NCBI RefSeq assembly: GCF_023898315.1
Contig: NC_064622.1
Span: forward strand, 351,645,234 to 351,709,233
Length of the DNA: 64,000 nt
Direction: 5' to 3'
Origin: Schistocerca nitens
Taxonomy: Eukaryota > Arthropoda > Insecta > Orthoptera > Acrididae
Position 1 is the stretch's first letter. Every line of letters begins with the position of its first letter. The notes beneath the pieces were generated by a model. The model was not told the origin of the DNA and searched no databases. It worked only from the letters and a program-made list of their open reading frames with translations. The position numbers were made by a program, and so were the translations under genes. Below, in pieces: positions 32,025-43,113 of this stretch.

Positions 32025-32544
32025 GCTCAGATGCCAGACTGAGATTCATTGGAAGAATCCTAAGGAAATGTAATCCGAAAACAAAGGAAGTATGTTACAG
32101 TACACTGCTTGAATATTGCTCACCAGTGTGGGATCCGTACCAGATAGGATTGATAGAAGAGATAGAGAAGATCCAAGGGAGAGCAGCGCGGTTCGTTACA
32201 GGATCATTCAGTAATCGCGAAAGCGCTACGAAGATGATAAACTCTAGTGGAAGACTCTGCAGGAGAGACGCTCAGCAGGTCGGTACGGGCTTTTGTTGAA
32301 GTTTCGAGAACATACCTTCACCGAGGAGTCAAGCAGTATATTGCTCCCTCCTACGTATATCTCGCGAAGAGACCATGAGGATAAAATCAGAGAGATTAGA
32401 GCCCACACAGAGGCATACCGACAATCTTTCTTTCCACGAACAATACGAGATTGGAATAGAAGGGAGAGCCGATAGAGGTACTCAAAGTACCCTCCGCCAC
32501 ACACCGTCAGGTGGCTTGCTGAGTATGGATGTAGATGCAGATGT
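32025..32544 (+). mobile_element. 5'-truncated CR1-like LINE copy (3' end)
   Basis: Encodes the last part of the CR1 ORF2: DARLRFIGRILRKC, EYCSPVWDPYQIGL, GRAARFVTGSFSNRES and, after a frameshift at about 32290, PPTYISRRDHEDKIRE and FFPRTIRDWNRR. It ends with the family 3' repeat ATGTAGATGCAGATGT at about 32528-32544. It closely follows the C-terminal sequence of the intact element at 23786-26617. It is a dead-on-arrival copy inside a cuticle-gene intron. Confidence 0.86.
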
Positions 32545-32689
32545 TGTATACTCGTCATGTGACAATTTCGTGTAAGCGCTGTGTCATGTAGCTACAACTG
32601 CCCACTTTTATGGATCTGAGGATGGCAACACGTACTTCCGAAACTAGTAATTCGGTAATTGTGTTTATATAGCGACATTGGCACATAAA

Positions 32690-33760
32690 TGTGTTTCGAA
32701 AAGAAGACTGCAATGCAGTACTGAGATCTGGTGACCGACGCACCCAAGGGGGTTGCAACAGTTCATTTTCATGTGTGTAGGACCAACCCTGCAAGATGCG
32801 AGCTGTGAAAAGAGGCCCTGTCGTCTTCGAACACAGCATCAGCATTGGGAAACAAACACGTAATAGTCACGTAATGCATGGCAGTAATGCGAATTTGGAG
32901 AGTTATTAAGGGGCCCATGGAATACCACGATATGGCTGCACACATCATATCCGAGCCCGCGTCCTATCTCTCTCTTCGGGTGTAAACTCGGCTAGATGTC
33001 GGAAACAGAATGAAACGAGACTCATCCGCATTCCATAAAATTTCGGGCGAAGTGCGGGATATCTGCAACTTCCTGACACGATATTTCGGCGCAGAGTCTC
33101 CTGGTCAACTTCAGATGAATACTGACGGAAATGCACTGAACTCCCGCATGTAAAACCCCTCCGGCACATGTATGGTGTACGCAGTTGGTGTTGTGAATAC
33201 TTTCAATATCGCGGCAGGATGCTGCAGATACCTGTAGTTCGTCCTAAATTTTATGCATCTGTACGCCGGTGAAATTTTAAATATCACAGCAAGACTCGCC
33301 GGACCAAATGCATACTTTCGTTGCTCCGCTGTCCAATCTTTATAGCTTCACGCACCATATTTTCCTGTTATGGGCCTTAGCACCACTGACTTGTGGCTTT
33401 GTAATTTTCCGGCCTGTCCAGCAATTCCCCCCTTATGGAGGTTCATTTAAGTTCTTTCTGCTGCTGACAGGGTTGGGGAGTACGAAATTCAGTTCTGCAA
33501 TGACTTTTCGACCTTTACAGCGGTCGTCCTATCATTTTCCATCACCTCTTGAATAACCGTCTGTCACAATCACTCAACGCCCCCCTCTCATCCACGTTCT
33601 GGCTTGGTGGATGATGCCTTTCCGCTTTCCTCGTATGGAGTATAAATCTTCGATACAGTACCTCTTGAAACACCAAACACTTCTGCTCCCTTGTTACGGA
33701 AGCACTCACCATGCGAGCACCAACGATTTGCCCACAATCGAATTCACTTAGTTTCCACAT
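32690..33760 (-). pseudogene. Decayed Tc1-type transposase
   Basis: On the minus strand the N-terminus is MWKLSEFDCGQIVGARM (33760 downwards), the DNA-binding start typical of Tc1 transposases, followed to about 33545 by an SDCDRR segment. The catalytic region is in pieces down to about 32700, where DDRASFHSARILQGW-like sequence and RRSPDLS are recognisable. Indels break all frames. No TIR pair was delimited. Confidence 0.65.
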
Positions 33761-35060
33761 TATGCACCCACGACTACACGTAAGACAATTCTGGCGCCGA
33801 CTTGCATCGTGTTAAGTACACTGCACAGGTGCCGTTCGTGGTCAGGTACAACAGCGTAAATTGAAATCATAGCTAGCATCGGCATTTGTGTTCAAGCACG
33901 CATTTCTCGCAGTGGTTGCATATTTTTCTCCGTGCCCTGTAGATTCTCTTCAAGTGTATTTCTTGCATTAGTTGTACGAGGTTATTCAGACGTACCTCCG
34001 GTGTGTCAGAAGATAACTGAGTGAAAAGTACAAGACATAATAACAGACGATTATCAGTTATCAGTGTATAGAGCGTCTCTCCAAGTTTCCAACTCACATT
34101 ACAGGTGTTCAATGCGGACAGCATTTGTGACGTGGTAAAGATTTACAAGTGCGAGCAAGTCACTGGAGTCGTTGCTGCTGCCGTCTAGGAATCTACAACC
34201 ACAGCAGGCTGCTTTCAATATCTGTTATAGGGTTGCCTATCTGCAGACGCGTACTAATTCATTGCGACAATGTAGGGGGTAATATTTTTTCTGCATGTTC
34301 TTAAACACTTTTCCCCCTAGTGGCGCGCTCTAGAACTACGACAATATGCTTTTTATGAATCGGAACTCGAAGATATGCTCTATCCACTGATAGGCACCCT
34401 TCTGATGTACGTCTTGAAGTATTGGCGTAGTCCTCTCCTGAAGCCCTCGAGGTACATACAAATAACCTTTCATTACATACTAACTCTGTGTTCCATTTAG
34501 CAGAAAATATGACTCACAGGATGTGTCTGCGTGCTACGTTGCCATTAATTCAAAAGGCGCACTCCAGAAGTGCCTATATAACATAGTGAAGCAGACTATA
34601 GCTGCTCTTGTGATGTGTTTTAGGCCTCTTTTCTCGATTCGCTGTTTTACTGGTAATGTGGGATAATTTCTATCGTCGCGACTGTAATATAACTTTTATT
34701 TATGTCAGAAGCGTTTCGGTTTATTTTAAAGCAACATCGGTGGTCACCGTAAGAACTGTCGTTTTTATTACGTAACCTTTTGGTGAGATCATTAACGTTC
34801 TTATATTTTAACCTACCATTATTATTAACGTTGTTTCGCACCTACATCACTCGCTAACGTTCTGCTACACACAGGTGTTCGACTTACATCAGATTATCCT
34901 TCACTGACTTATCATTAACAATAACTTTTTGTTTTGTAAATACCCATTCATCTCGTGAACTTTATTTTTATCGCACGGAATGTGATCGTCTTTCTTTCGT
35001 TTTTGCGTCTGCTATTCCTTTGTGAGCTTTTATGAGCACGCACGGATGCGCGTGCTAGCG
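33761..35060. other. No recognised gene (cuticle-gene intron)
   Basis: AT-rich sequence with no identifiable element. Short ORFs at 33873-34124 and 34647-34841 lack motifs. Confidence 0.4.
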
Positions 35061-35078
35061 CACTCACTCACTCACTCA

Positions 35079-35133
<55 letters not shown>
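35061..35133. repeat. (CACT)n followed by (CA)n microsatellite
   Basis: CACT/ACTC repeats at 35061-35081 run into an uninterrupted CA array at 35082-35133 (26 units). It generates a spurious Thr-His ORF. Confidence 0.97.
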
Positions 35134-35135
<2 letters not shown>

Positions 35136-35529
35136 AAGTCACATCACCCACTGTCTACATTTGTGTCTTCATCGAAAATTGGCAAGGTTTACAACCGCCC
35201 GAGTTTAAAATAGCGCACATGCCCTCTTGGTTAGGGAGTAAAAGCAAGAAGGACAACGAAGTCAGCTATTGGAATACTGCGAACATAAAGGAAGTGCCGA
35301 CCTGGCTGCAATCCTGTAACTACTCTTACAGCAATCACGTCGGAGAAGTGTTCTAAATGAGGGTATGTTGTTGCTGCTTGTGTATAATTACTCCGTTTTC
35401 ACCGCCAAAGTGAAACGTGAAGTCCCTGTATGACCAGGTTTTACGTAAAATTAGCAAGCAGCTTTACAACAAAATTATGCTTACAATACCCAAAATACGG
35501 TGTATGTGCAAGATATCTCAATAGAAGTC

Positions 35530-36690
35530 AGGCATCTTGGCAGTTACGAGTGAAGACAAAAGAGGGGGAAATTAATGTTCTTGCTGCAGTTGCAGTTGAT
35601 CCGCTCGTTAGCTCCCGCGCAATCGCACGAAGACGTGGCATCAGTCAGGCTAGTGTCCCACGCATTCTGCATCGATATAGGTTCCGTCCCTATCTCTCTC
35701 CATCAAGAACTGCATAGAAACGAATATGAAAATTAATTTCTGTACGTTGGAATTAAGACAGGATACTCCAGATGTATCTTTTGCTTTTGTGTCTGCTGTT
35801 CCTTCATTGAACCCTCTGCCAGGCACTTTATTGTGAATACCAGAGTAATCACGTAGATCTAGATATAATGTATATTGTTTAGTGATGAAGCCACTTTTAC
35901 CATTCATGGCCTGGCAAACAGCGAAACGCCGGCCGAAGTGGCCGCGCGGTTCTGGCGCTGCAGTCTGGAACCGCGAGACCGCTACGGTCGCAGGTTCGAA
36001 TCCTGCCTCGGGCATGGATGTGTGTGATGTCCTTAGGTTAGTTAGGTTTAACTAGTTCTAAGTTCTAGGGGACCAATGATCTCAGCAGTTGAGTCCCATA
36101 GTGCTCAGAGCCATTTTTTTGAAACAGCGAAACATGCACTGCTGGTCGGTTGACAATCCCCGTTGGCTTCGTCACGTGTGACTTCAGCGTCCAAGGAGTG
36201 TAAAGTGTGGTATGGGAGAGTGAACCATCAGCACACAAGCCCGGTTTTCATAGACGGAACAGGCGTCCGTTTCGCAGCCTCCTGATAGACAATCTTACAC
36301 TGTTACTAGAAAACGTGCTGCAGATCAGGAGGAACTTATGATACCAACATGATGGCTCTCGAGCCCATAATGCACGATGCACTACAGCATGTCTTCACGA
36401 ATTTTTTTTCCAAATCGTTGTATTGGACGTGGATGATCTGTCCATTTCCCGGATTTTACGCATGTAGACTTTTCTGCGGGGAAAACTGAAAGACGCTGAC
36501 AAGGACATGCCAGCAACACCCGATGATACTCAATTATGTATTAATGCAGCCCGCTTGGACATCTCGCATGAAAGGCTAGCCAAGTATGCAGTACTGGTTC
36601 CATACCAGACCGGAAGCGTGTACTGCCGCTGCCGGTGGTCATTTTGAATACGATCTGTGATGGTCAATTGTCTCGTTACTGGTGAGGACC
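35530..36690 (+). pseudogene. Decayed mariner-superfamily element (DD41D-like) split by a SINE
   Basis: Left part: VSSRAIARRRGISQASVPRI and a following HRYRFRPYL at 35600-35715, a helix-turn-helix close to the one in the element at 58441-60283 (LISSRQNERESGISKTSLLR). Right part from 36140: RWLRHVTL-like sequence, GTGVRFAA, DGSRAHNARC near 36340-36375 (second catalytic block), then CRGKLKDADKD near 36475-36500. The SINE at 35928-36121 sits between the halves. Frames are broken by several indels. Confidence 0.62.
35928..36121 (+). mobile_element. tRNA-derived SINE, main subfamily
   Basis: Complete copy, GCCGGCCGAAGTGGCC to GAGCCATTTTTTTG, with A box GTGGCCGCGCGG and intact B box GGTTCGAATCC. 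A perfect 12-bp target-site duplication AAACAGCGAAAC lies at 35916-35927 and 36122-36133. It inserted into a decayed mariner-like element within the cuticle-gene intron. Confidence 0.93.
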
Positions 36691-37570
36691 CGCATTAACT
36701 AGTGTATGCACTTGTGTCGTTCTTTAGTGCGTGATACCACAGGTATTGTACAAGTGTCGCTGTGGGAACCTTTCAAAATGCGATATCTCGTAACGGACTC
36801 GCACTAGTCTCCTGCAACAAACACACCTGACAGTCTAATTTACCCTATTTTTATTTCGTTAATGTCAATAGACATTGTTACATTTAAAAAAGTACATCTC
36901 TGCAAAAAGAAATGCAATTTTTAAGTGTTATTAAATTTTATTGATTCGCTAACAGTACGAGCCCCTGACTACTAAACCTTTCTGTGAAGATCACATGTCA
37001 ATAGCACTTTCCATTTCTGTACAATTTCGGTGGAGGTTTTAGTCATTCACCCTGTTTATACACTACAAAATCAGAGTGAATTAACCTAAGCAATTGAAAA
37101 ATGATTGTGTAATGAAATTCGTGATTTCTAACTTACGATTTAATAATGCAAATAACGTCGAAGTGTAGGGCATCTCCAAATGTATTTCACTTTAAGAGTG
37201 CCATTTTTAAAATGCAAAAATAATAACGTGATTAAATAGCGATACGTTACTTCTTTAGTGATACACTAAGGTTTTCATTCATTTACATTGCATTTGATAG
37301 TTGTAAAATAAAAATTTTGGAAGCAGAGAGGTTTCTGACACCAGTTACAGGTTAGAAACTGCGCACTTTGACACAATGAGCAAAGAAAGTTACCAGTGTC
37401 AAAACAGTAATTCACAAACCTCTTATTCACTCCACAGCGCAGTACTTCGCGTTCGGGGATTGAACAAGGGCAATGGGGCGGATCGAGTGACAATTTCATG
37501 AAAGTGGCGAGATTGGACTGAGCAAAGATTGGGAATTTGTACGGGCAGTTGAGCGCCCCACAAACCAAAC
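36691..37570. other. No recognised gene (cuticle-gene intron)
   Basis: AT-rich. Nothing identifiable. Confidence 0.4.
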
Positions 37571-37597
37571 ATCATCATCATCATCATCATCATCATC
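37571..37597. repeat. (ATC)n microsatellite
   Basis: Nine uninterrupted ATC/CAT units. It lies inside an intron of the cuticle gene, about 240 bp beyond the 3' end of the 37836-37952 exon. Confidence 0.95.
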
Positions 37598-37835
37598 GAG
37601 TGACAATCGGTGCGCGTGGAAGTTTGAAAGTAGTGAAGTACTTGCAGGAGCTCATAACTGCGTACTATCAGAATTATGGCCCAAATATTCGTGCGGGATC
37701 AATTTATGGAGCAATGCCTCCTTATCAGCTAGAAAGGTGGTCACCAGTAAAAACGACAGTTTTTCTGCATCAGGAAGTTGTACTCGTGCGTTGCACGTTA
37801 TTAAGAGAATGTGGCGTGTGCAGGTTGCTTCGTAC

Positions 37836-37952
37836 CTGTATGTACTGCGGCCCCGCTGGGATGGAGAGCGGCTGCGCCTGCGGCGGCGGCGTCGGCGTCG
37901 GGATCTTCACCACGATGTCGGTCGGCTCCCGCGTCACCTGAGCCTTAAAGCC
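37836..37952 (-). CDS. Cuticle protein gene, middle exon (end of R&R domain)
   Basis: 117 bp, 39 codons, phase 0 on both sides. Acceptor TGTTGCAG at 37953-37960; donor CAG|GTACGA, exon end at 37836. It encodes GFKAQVTREPTDIVVKIP, which directly continues the chitin-binding motif of the 42856-43020 exon (VKYTADPLE joined to GFKAQV), then a Pro-rich linker ending IPAGPQYIQ. In this cuticle-protein class, GFKAxVxREPTDIVVKIP is a known continuation, which makes the exon pairing very firm. The gene product would be secreted into the cuticle and bind chitin. Confidence 0.88.
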
Positions 37953-37960
37953 CTGCAACA

Positions 37961-38339
37961 GAACGGAACGGCGGGCGTCAGCCAGGTGTCAGAGATTACA
38001 CTCGCCAGGTGATGGTGTGCGTTACAGTTTTCTACGCCTGTCCCAGATATGTCACTGCCATGTCTGTGCTTCTTATTATTACACAAAGATACAATGGACC
38101 AATGTTTCCAAACCGGAGGGTAATTACACGCTAGGAATGGGAAGTGCAGGTGGGGGAAGGAGGAGAAATGAAGTTTTCTGAGGAATAAAAAGTGTTCGGA
38201 TAATGGTTCAGCAACTAAAAAAAGATTATTTTAAAAATGTCGAGCAAGTGCGTGAACGACTCAGTACCAACTGAAATATGTACGCTTGAAGAAGAAAAAA
38301 AAAAAAAAAGAAAGAAAGAAACGACGCACCTCGAAGGAA
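37961..38339. other. Intron, A-rich tract
   Basis: Contains an A/AAAG-rich tract at about 38292-38322. Otherwise nothing identifiable. Confidence 0.5.
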
Positions 38340-38965
38340 TTATCCCACAGGACGGAAATCGGTAGATATTATGTACATGTACAAAGAAACGAGCGATTAC
38401 AAGTGAGATGCCATCCCAGACCACCATTCGAGGATATCGGCCCATATGGCGGACGACAGTCAGATTGGTATACCAGCGCTGTCTGCGATGTCTCCAGACA
38501 CGCTATCGCCGTCAATTCGAAGAGGAGTCATCACTGAAGACAATTCTACTCCTGTCAATGAGATTACAGACCGAATGTGCCCGATATCACTGCAAATGAG
38601 CTTGTTGATGTACAGAGGTGAACGGTAGTCACCGTAAGGGGCGCCGTGAGCTCAGCCCCCTTTCCGTGAGCCGCCTGTTAATAGTCCTTGTAGTGACTGA
38701 AGCACCAGTTGCACGTCGGATCGATGATAATTGTGTATCCGGAGCTCTGAGTGACTCTGTGACAACTGGTCGATTGTCTGGCTGTAGTTCAACCGCTTCC
38801 TCCTCGACACTGTGTTCGGCTCTGGTGCAAATATTCCTGCCAATATCGTTGAACGCTGTCATCACTCCAATTCAATTATGGAGTGATTCGCCGTCTACCC
38901 GACCGACTTCTTTGAGACCGATTACACTTCCCCTGTCAAATGCTGACATCTGCGTATATTGTTCA
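38340..38965 (-). pseudogene. Decayed Tc1-type transposase
   Basis: Minus-strand order: MSAFDRGSVIGLKEVGRV (start near 38960), then RRATGASVTTRTINRRLTERG near 38700 (second helix-turn-helix, with RTINRRL), then near 38555-38540 IVFSDDS (first catalytic block, DE reduced to DD). Further to 38340, weak matches occur to the middle of the catalytic domain. It is broken into at least three frames. Located in the cuticle-gene intron. Confidence 0.66.
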
Positions 38966-39159
38966 TCGCGTGTCCAACTGAGTACACGGAATGAAATTGG
39001 CATGAATGGGCATTGGCTGAGCGAGGGAGGAGACGCGGGGTGTAAAAACTGTAGAGGAAAACTTAGGCATGTGCACATTAAATAAGTTCAAATAGAATGA
39101 AAGGTAGAGTAGTACAGTCTTCGGATTAAAGACCACAATGGTCAAACTCTATCCAAGGA

Positions 39160-39690
39160 AGCATGATCACACAGGATGGCCGAAAAATCAGAAGTTTGAT
39201 GCTTGCAATGAAAAAGTTATTCAATAAAAGACATCTACTTACATCAGATACTGACTTTATGAAAGTGAAACGTGGAGCCTCAAAAGTCAAGAGAACAGCA
39301 AACTGGAACGTTTGAACACGTTGCTACAGAATACGGCTAAAAGTTAAATGAGTATATAAAGTACCAAATATGTGAAGTACCAACTAGAAAGTATTAAGAC
39401 ATTGGGTAAGATAAGGGATCTATGGAAGACCCATTACCGGAAGAGAAAAAGTTAGTGGGGCATTTTCCAAGATATATAGGAACTGCATCCACGAAAGACA
39501 TCCAGGAATAGCTAATTTGGAGATGGAAGGTTTGGCAGAGGAAAAAGCAGTAGACGAACAGCGAGACGAAAAGATGCAAAACAGGCAATAGAAGATGTTG
39601 TACGTAACAGGTATGTGTATAAGTAAAATTGGCACAAGGTAGGAGAAGATGGAACGTAACATCAGGCAAGTCGAAAGACTGATAACTGAA
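39160..39690 (+). pseudogene. Decayed LINE 3' fragment (RTE-like)
   Basis: Plus-strand pieces ETWSLKSQENSKLERLNTLL near 39270-39330 and a basic GRFGRGKSSRRTARRKDAKQ segment near 39520-39600 recall the ORF2 C-terminal domain (GSETW, then the RGRP region). Multiple stops and indels. Low but reasonable support; other LINE clades share these features. Confidence 0.45.
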
Positions 39691-40719
39691 TAACAAAAAG
39701 CTACGGTTAGTAGATCATGCTGCCGTTTACTTAAGGAACAACAGCACATAAGTTTCCCGAAAAGCTGTATAAGCAGGCTGTTGTCAACAGCGAAACATAG
39801 AAATACTCCCTGCTGAGACAGCTATAAAATTATGTGTTCAATATTTTCGGAAATCGTAGTGACGGACCAGTAAATGGACTGAAGACTTGTCACCCATGCT
39901 CCATTCGCCGGAGTGACACAGTTCTCTCCGTCCTATACAATAGCTTATACTTTTCCACCAGGCGCCGAGGCAAATGGTAGAGTGTTCATGCTGGAACAGG
40001 TATACTAGGCGTTCTCAGAAGCCACACAGGGACAGCTTATGTGAAATGTTTTCCTCACTCAGGAGGGTGTTTTCCGGATTAAAATCCGACATAAAGAAAG
40101 AAGGATGTCGTTAAGTCACAAACACCTGTATGCACTTGAGTGGATCAGAGACACGGCTATTACAAGCAAGCAGTTTATTGTTAGGCGGCTGCTTTCTTGA
40201 CAACCCAGGAATGTAGACAAGCACTTGAAGCAATTCGCAGGGGAGATCGCAGCCGGCACTTGTTCCTGCCACAGCAAGAAAGTGTCACACGCCACTCGCC
40301 GCAATTTCTGAAATTTTCACCCTGCAAGAATGCTGGGAGAGGCATGCTCAAGAAACTTTGGTCAGTTGCTGAACGGGACCACAAATTTAGCGTACCAAAG
40401 TCAAATCCGGTACGGCGAAAAATTCAGCGTCCTACATCAGAGACTGAGGGATAATAGTAACAAAACTACGAAACAGGAGCAGGTAGAGTAAATTCTTTCA
40501 TGCAGTTGGTAGTCAGACAGAAGCACAGTGAAGAGACAGTTATGTACATTTTCAATCACTATCAATCACTTTCAAATCGTAAAACAAGCATGAATTCATG
40601 CAGTCATATCGTTAAACATGCACTTTGCGGTGACAACAGTCATGACATAGCGAACATAAACCGATGGCGTAGTACCGTGTGCACAACGTATAGAAGGGTA
40701 TTTCATCGGCGGAGGTGTC
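39691..40719. other. No recognised gene (cuticle-gene intron)
   Basis: No identifiable element. ORFs at 40197-40454 and 40500-40862 (first part) lack motifs. Confidence 0.4.
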
Positions 40720-41620
40720 TTTTTAACTCATGTCAGTCTTGTGAAAAAGTTTCCGGCTTAGTAGCTGGAACTGGAGGCATGGGACGTTCCATTTCGGAAA
40801 TAATTAGGGAATTCAGTATTCCGAGATCCACAGTATCAAGAGTGTGCCATACCAATTTTTAGGAATTACCTCTCACCATAGTAGCCGACGGCCTACACAT
40901 AACCACGGAGAGCAGCATCGTTTGAGTAGAATCATCAATGTTACCGGAAAAGCAGCACTGCGTGAAATAATCACAGAAATCAATGTGGGACGTATGGCGA
41001 AGGTATCCGGTAGGACAGTGCGGCAAACTCTGGCCTTAATGAGCTATGGCAGCGGACGATCGACGCGTGTGCCTTTGGTAATACCATGACATCGACTGCA
41101 TCGCCTTTCCTGGGTTCGTGATCATGTTGCTTGGATCCTAGACGACTGGAAAACCGTGCCCTGGTCAGATGAGTCTCGATTACAGTTCGTAAGAGCGAAT
41201 GCGTTCTAGTGTGGCGCAGAGGCCACGAAGCCATGGACCCATATTGTCAACAAGGCACTGTGCAAGCTAGTGGTGGCTCCATAATGATGTGGGCTGTGAT
41301 TACGTGGAATGGACTGGATCCTGTTGTCTAACAGAAGATCATTCACTGGAAATTATTATGTTTGGCTGCTGGAGAGCATATACAATCATTCATGGACTTC
41401 ATGTTGCCAAACAAAGATGGGATTTTTATGGGTAACACAGTTGTTCGCGAATGGTTTGAAGAGCATTTTAAGCAATTCGAGAGAATGTTTTTGCCACCCA
41501 GATCACTCGACACTGATCCCATCGAGCATTTATGGGACATATTCGAGAGGTCAATTAGAGCACCAAATCCTGCTCCAGCAACACTTTCGTAATTATAGAC
41601 GGTTACAGAGCCAGCATGAG
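40720..41620 (+). pseudogene. Decayed Tc1-type transposase
   Basis: The plus strand encodes GRSISEIIREFSIPRSTVSRV (first helix-turn-helix, 40780-40850), then a segment ending GRTVRQTLALMSYGS near 41010-41050, then VPWSDESRLQF near 41157-41188 (first catalytic block DES). 41362-41592 gives IQSFMDFMLPNKDGIFMG and FLPPRSLDTDPIEHLWDIFE with the final Glu. The second catalytic block (QDNA) is deleted: GIFMGNTVVREWFEEH jumps past it. Stops and frameshifts confirm it is dead. Confidence 0.72.
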
Positions 41621-42855
41621 GATCCTTTACCAACTCATCACATCGCTGCCTCTCCTTACTCATACTGAACAACCTACACTATCCTACTCGACTCCAACAA
41701 TTCTATGGTTTCCCGTGTACTTTCCAATCCCCATACGCTGTCGCATCACTACCTACGCGTCCCACCATTTGTAAACTTATACGCCTTCTCTTAGAAACGT
41801 CAACCATATCCCCCTCCCAGATCATGATCTTCGCCCCGACTTTATTGGTTCTACCAACTTTAAATCTACCCCACCGGTTCCACTTCATCAGGGCTACCTC
41901 CCCCTCTCATATTTTCTCCCTTTTTCCCCTTCCAACCTTCTTTCCCAACCCGATTTTACCTCTTCAGATCTTAGCCGCACCAATATCTCACTCTGCATTC
42001 CCCCACGTCTTGTGTCGCAACAGCCATTGCTATTCCAGTGCTGCATCCTTACATCACCACCCTCAACGATTCACCTGTTTCCCTTCAACAACGGAGTACA
42101 TATCCCAGGGTAGGTCCTTGCTGTTTTAGGGCTAGTGAAGCGCTTCTTTTTAACGTCAGTGTTTTGTACCATGTTCCAAACGTCTTTAGAGGTACTCTTA
42201 TTGTGTTTGTGTTTTGCCTTTTACTATTATTGTTGTTAACTAAAAGTGAAATAAGTTATATCTCTTGTATATAAAAACATCCATTTTACTTTTCCCTTTA
42301 AAATTTTTTAAATCTGTTGTAATATCTCATGCTCCTATTAGTGTTTTTTCTTCTCATTTAATTTTTTGGCAACTGGCTGAAGAGCGGCTTGACTGTACCG
42401 CTGCCCATTTTGGGCAAGGGTGGATGAAAGAACAACAAAGGAGAAAAAAGCTGGAGTATCAGTCTTTCGGCTCTCTCTGAAGGTGGCTGAACGATATATA
42501 TCCGAAATATTAGAAGAAGAGGAGGAATTTATGCACCTGCACCCCCGAAATTTAATGTAGCAATAATTGCACCACCAAAACACGAAGGTGTACACTCCAT
42601 CTTAATTACTGGAACTACTCGAAACTTCTGGTGAAACGTAGCAATCAACATCGCTTAATAACTCTGTGACCGTGGTCCTTTGCTAGCTTAACTGAGTTAA
42701 TTATCAAGACCAGAACTTTTGTTACACTAGCGTCTGCTAGTCTTATTTTTGAGCGTATATGTCTAAAGTAGAGCGTTGTGTGGAAGTCAGTCATGGGCGT
42801 AATGACCGGCCCGTCGTGCGCGGGCTGCTGGTGTTTGCACAAAAGCGAAGCTCAC
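41621..42855. other. Pyrimidine-rich and AT-rich intron sequence
   Basis: 41640-42080 is C/T-rich on the plus strand and yields spurious Ser/Pro/Leu frames. 42120-42480 is AT-rich. It may be an interspersed repeat, but I see no coding sequence or terminal repeats. Confidence 0.4.
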
Positions 42856-43020
42856 CTCCAGTGGGTCGGCCGTGTACTTGACGGTGCGGATGAAGCCGTC
42901 CGAGTCGACGACGCTGTAGCTGCCGGAGATCTTGTCGCCCTCGCGCTGCTCCTTGCGGTTCTGGTAGTTGGTGAACTGGTCGTCGCGCACGTCGAACGCG
43001 AACTGGTACTGCGGGTTCGG
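42856..43020 (-). CDS. Cuticle protein gene, exon with most of the R&R chitin-binding domain
   Basis: 165 bp, 55 codons, open and GC-rich in AT-rich surroundings. Acceptor TGTCTGTCGCAG at 43021-43032 and donor GAG|GTGAGC at 42855-42856. The encoded PNPQYQFAFDVRDDQFTNYQ, then GSYSVVDSDGFIRTVKYT and ADPLE, is the extended Rebers-Riddiford (Chitin_bind_4) consensus: aromatic residues at FAF and SYSV, then DSDGxxRTVKYTADP. It resembles the RR-2 style (GSYSVxDxDGxxRxVxYTADP) more than RR-1, but I do not assign a class firmly. The product is a secreted structural protein of the cuticle. Exon or exons with the signal peptide must lie upstream (above 43020) and were not found. Confidence 0.9.
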
Positions 43021-43113
43021 CTGCGACAGACATACACACAAACTGTTAGTTCTCGGCCAGCGCTTAGTCAAAAGCAAACATTGGTCGCTAGTGTGCAACT
43101 AATCTACACAGCT

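Noticed and set aside
35022-35213. 63-codon ORF with Thr-His repeats
   Set aside because: Generated by the CACT and CA microsatellite.
10592-36121. tRNA genes suggested by A- and B-box sequences at several SINE heads
   Set aside because: Heads lack a complete acceptor stem and anticodon arm, are followed by a common non-tRNA body, and are flanked by target-site duplications. They are SINEs.
37571-37597. CRISPR-like or satellite array
   Set aside because: A plain trinucleotide microsatellite. No direct repeats with unique spacers occur anywhere in the window.
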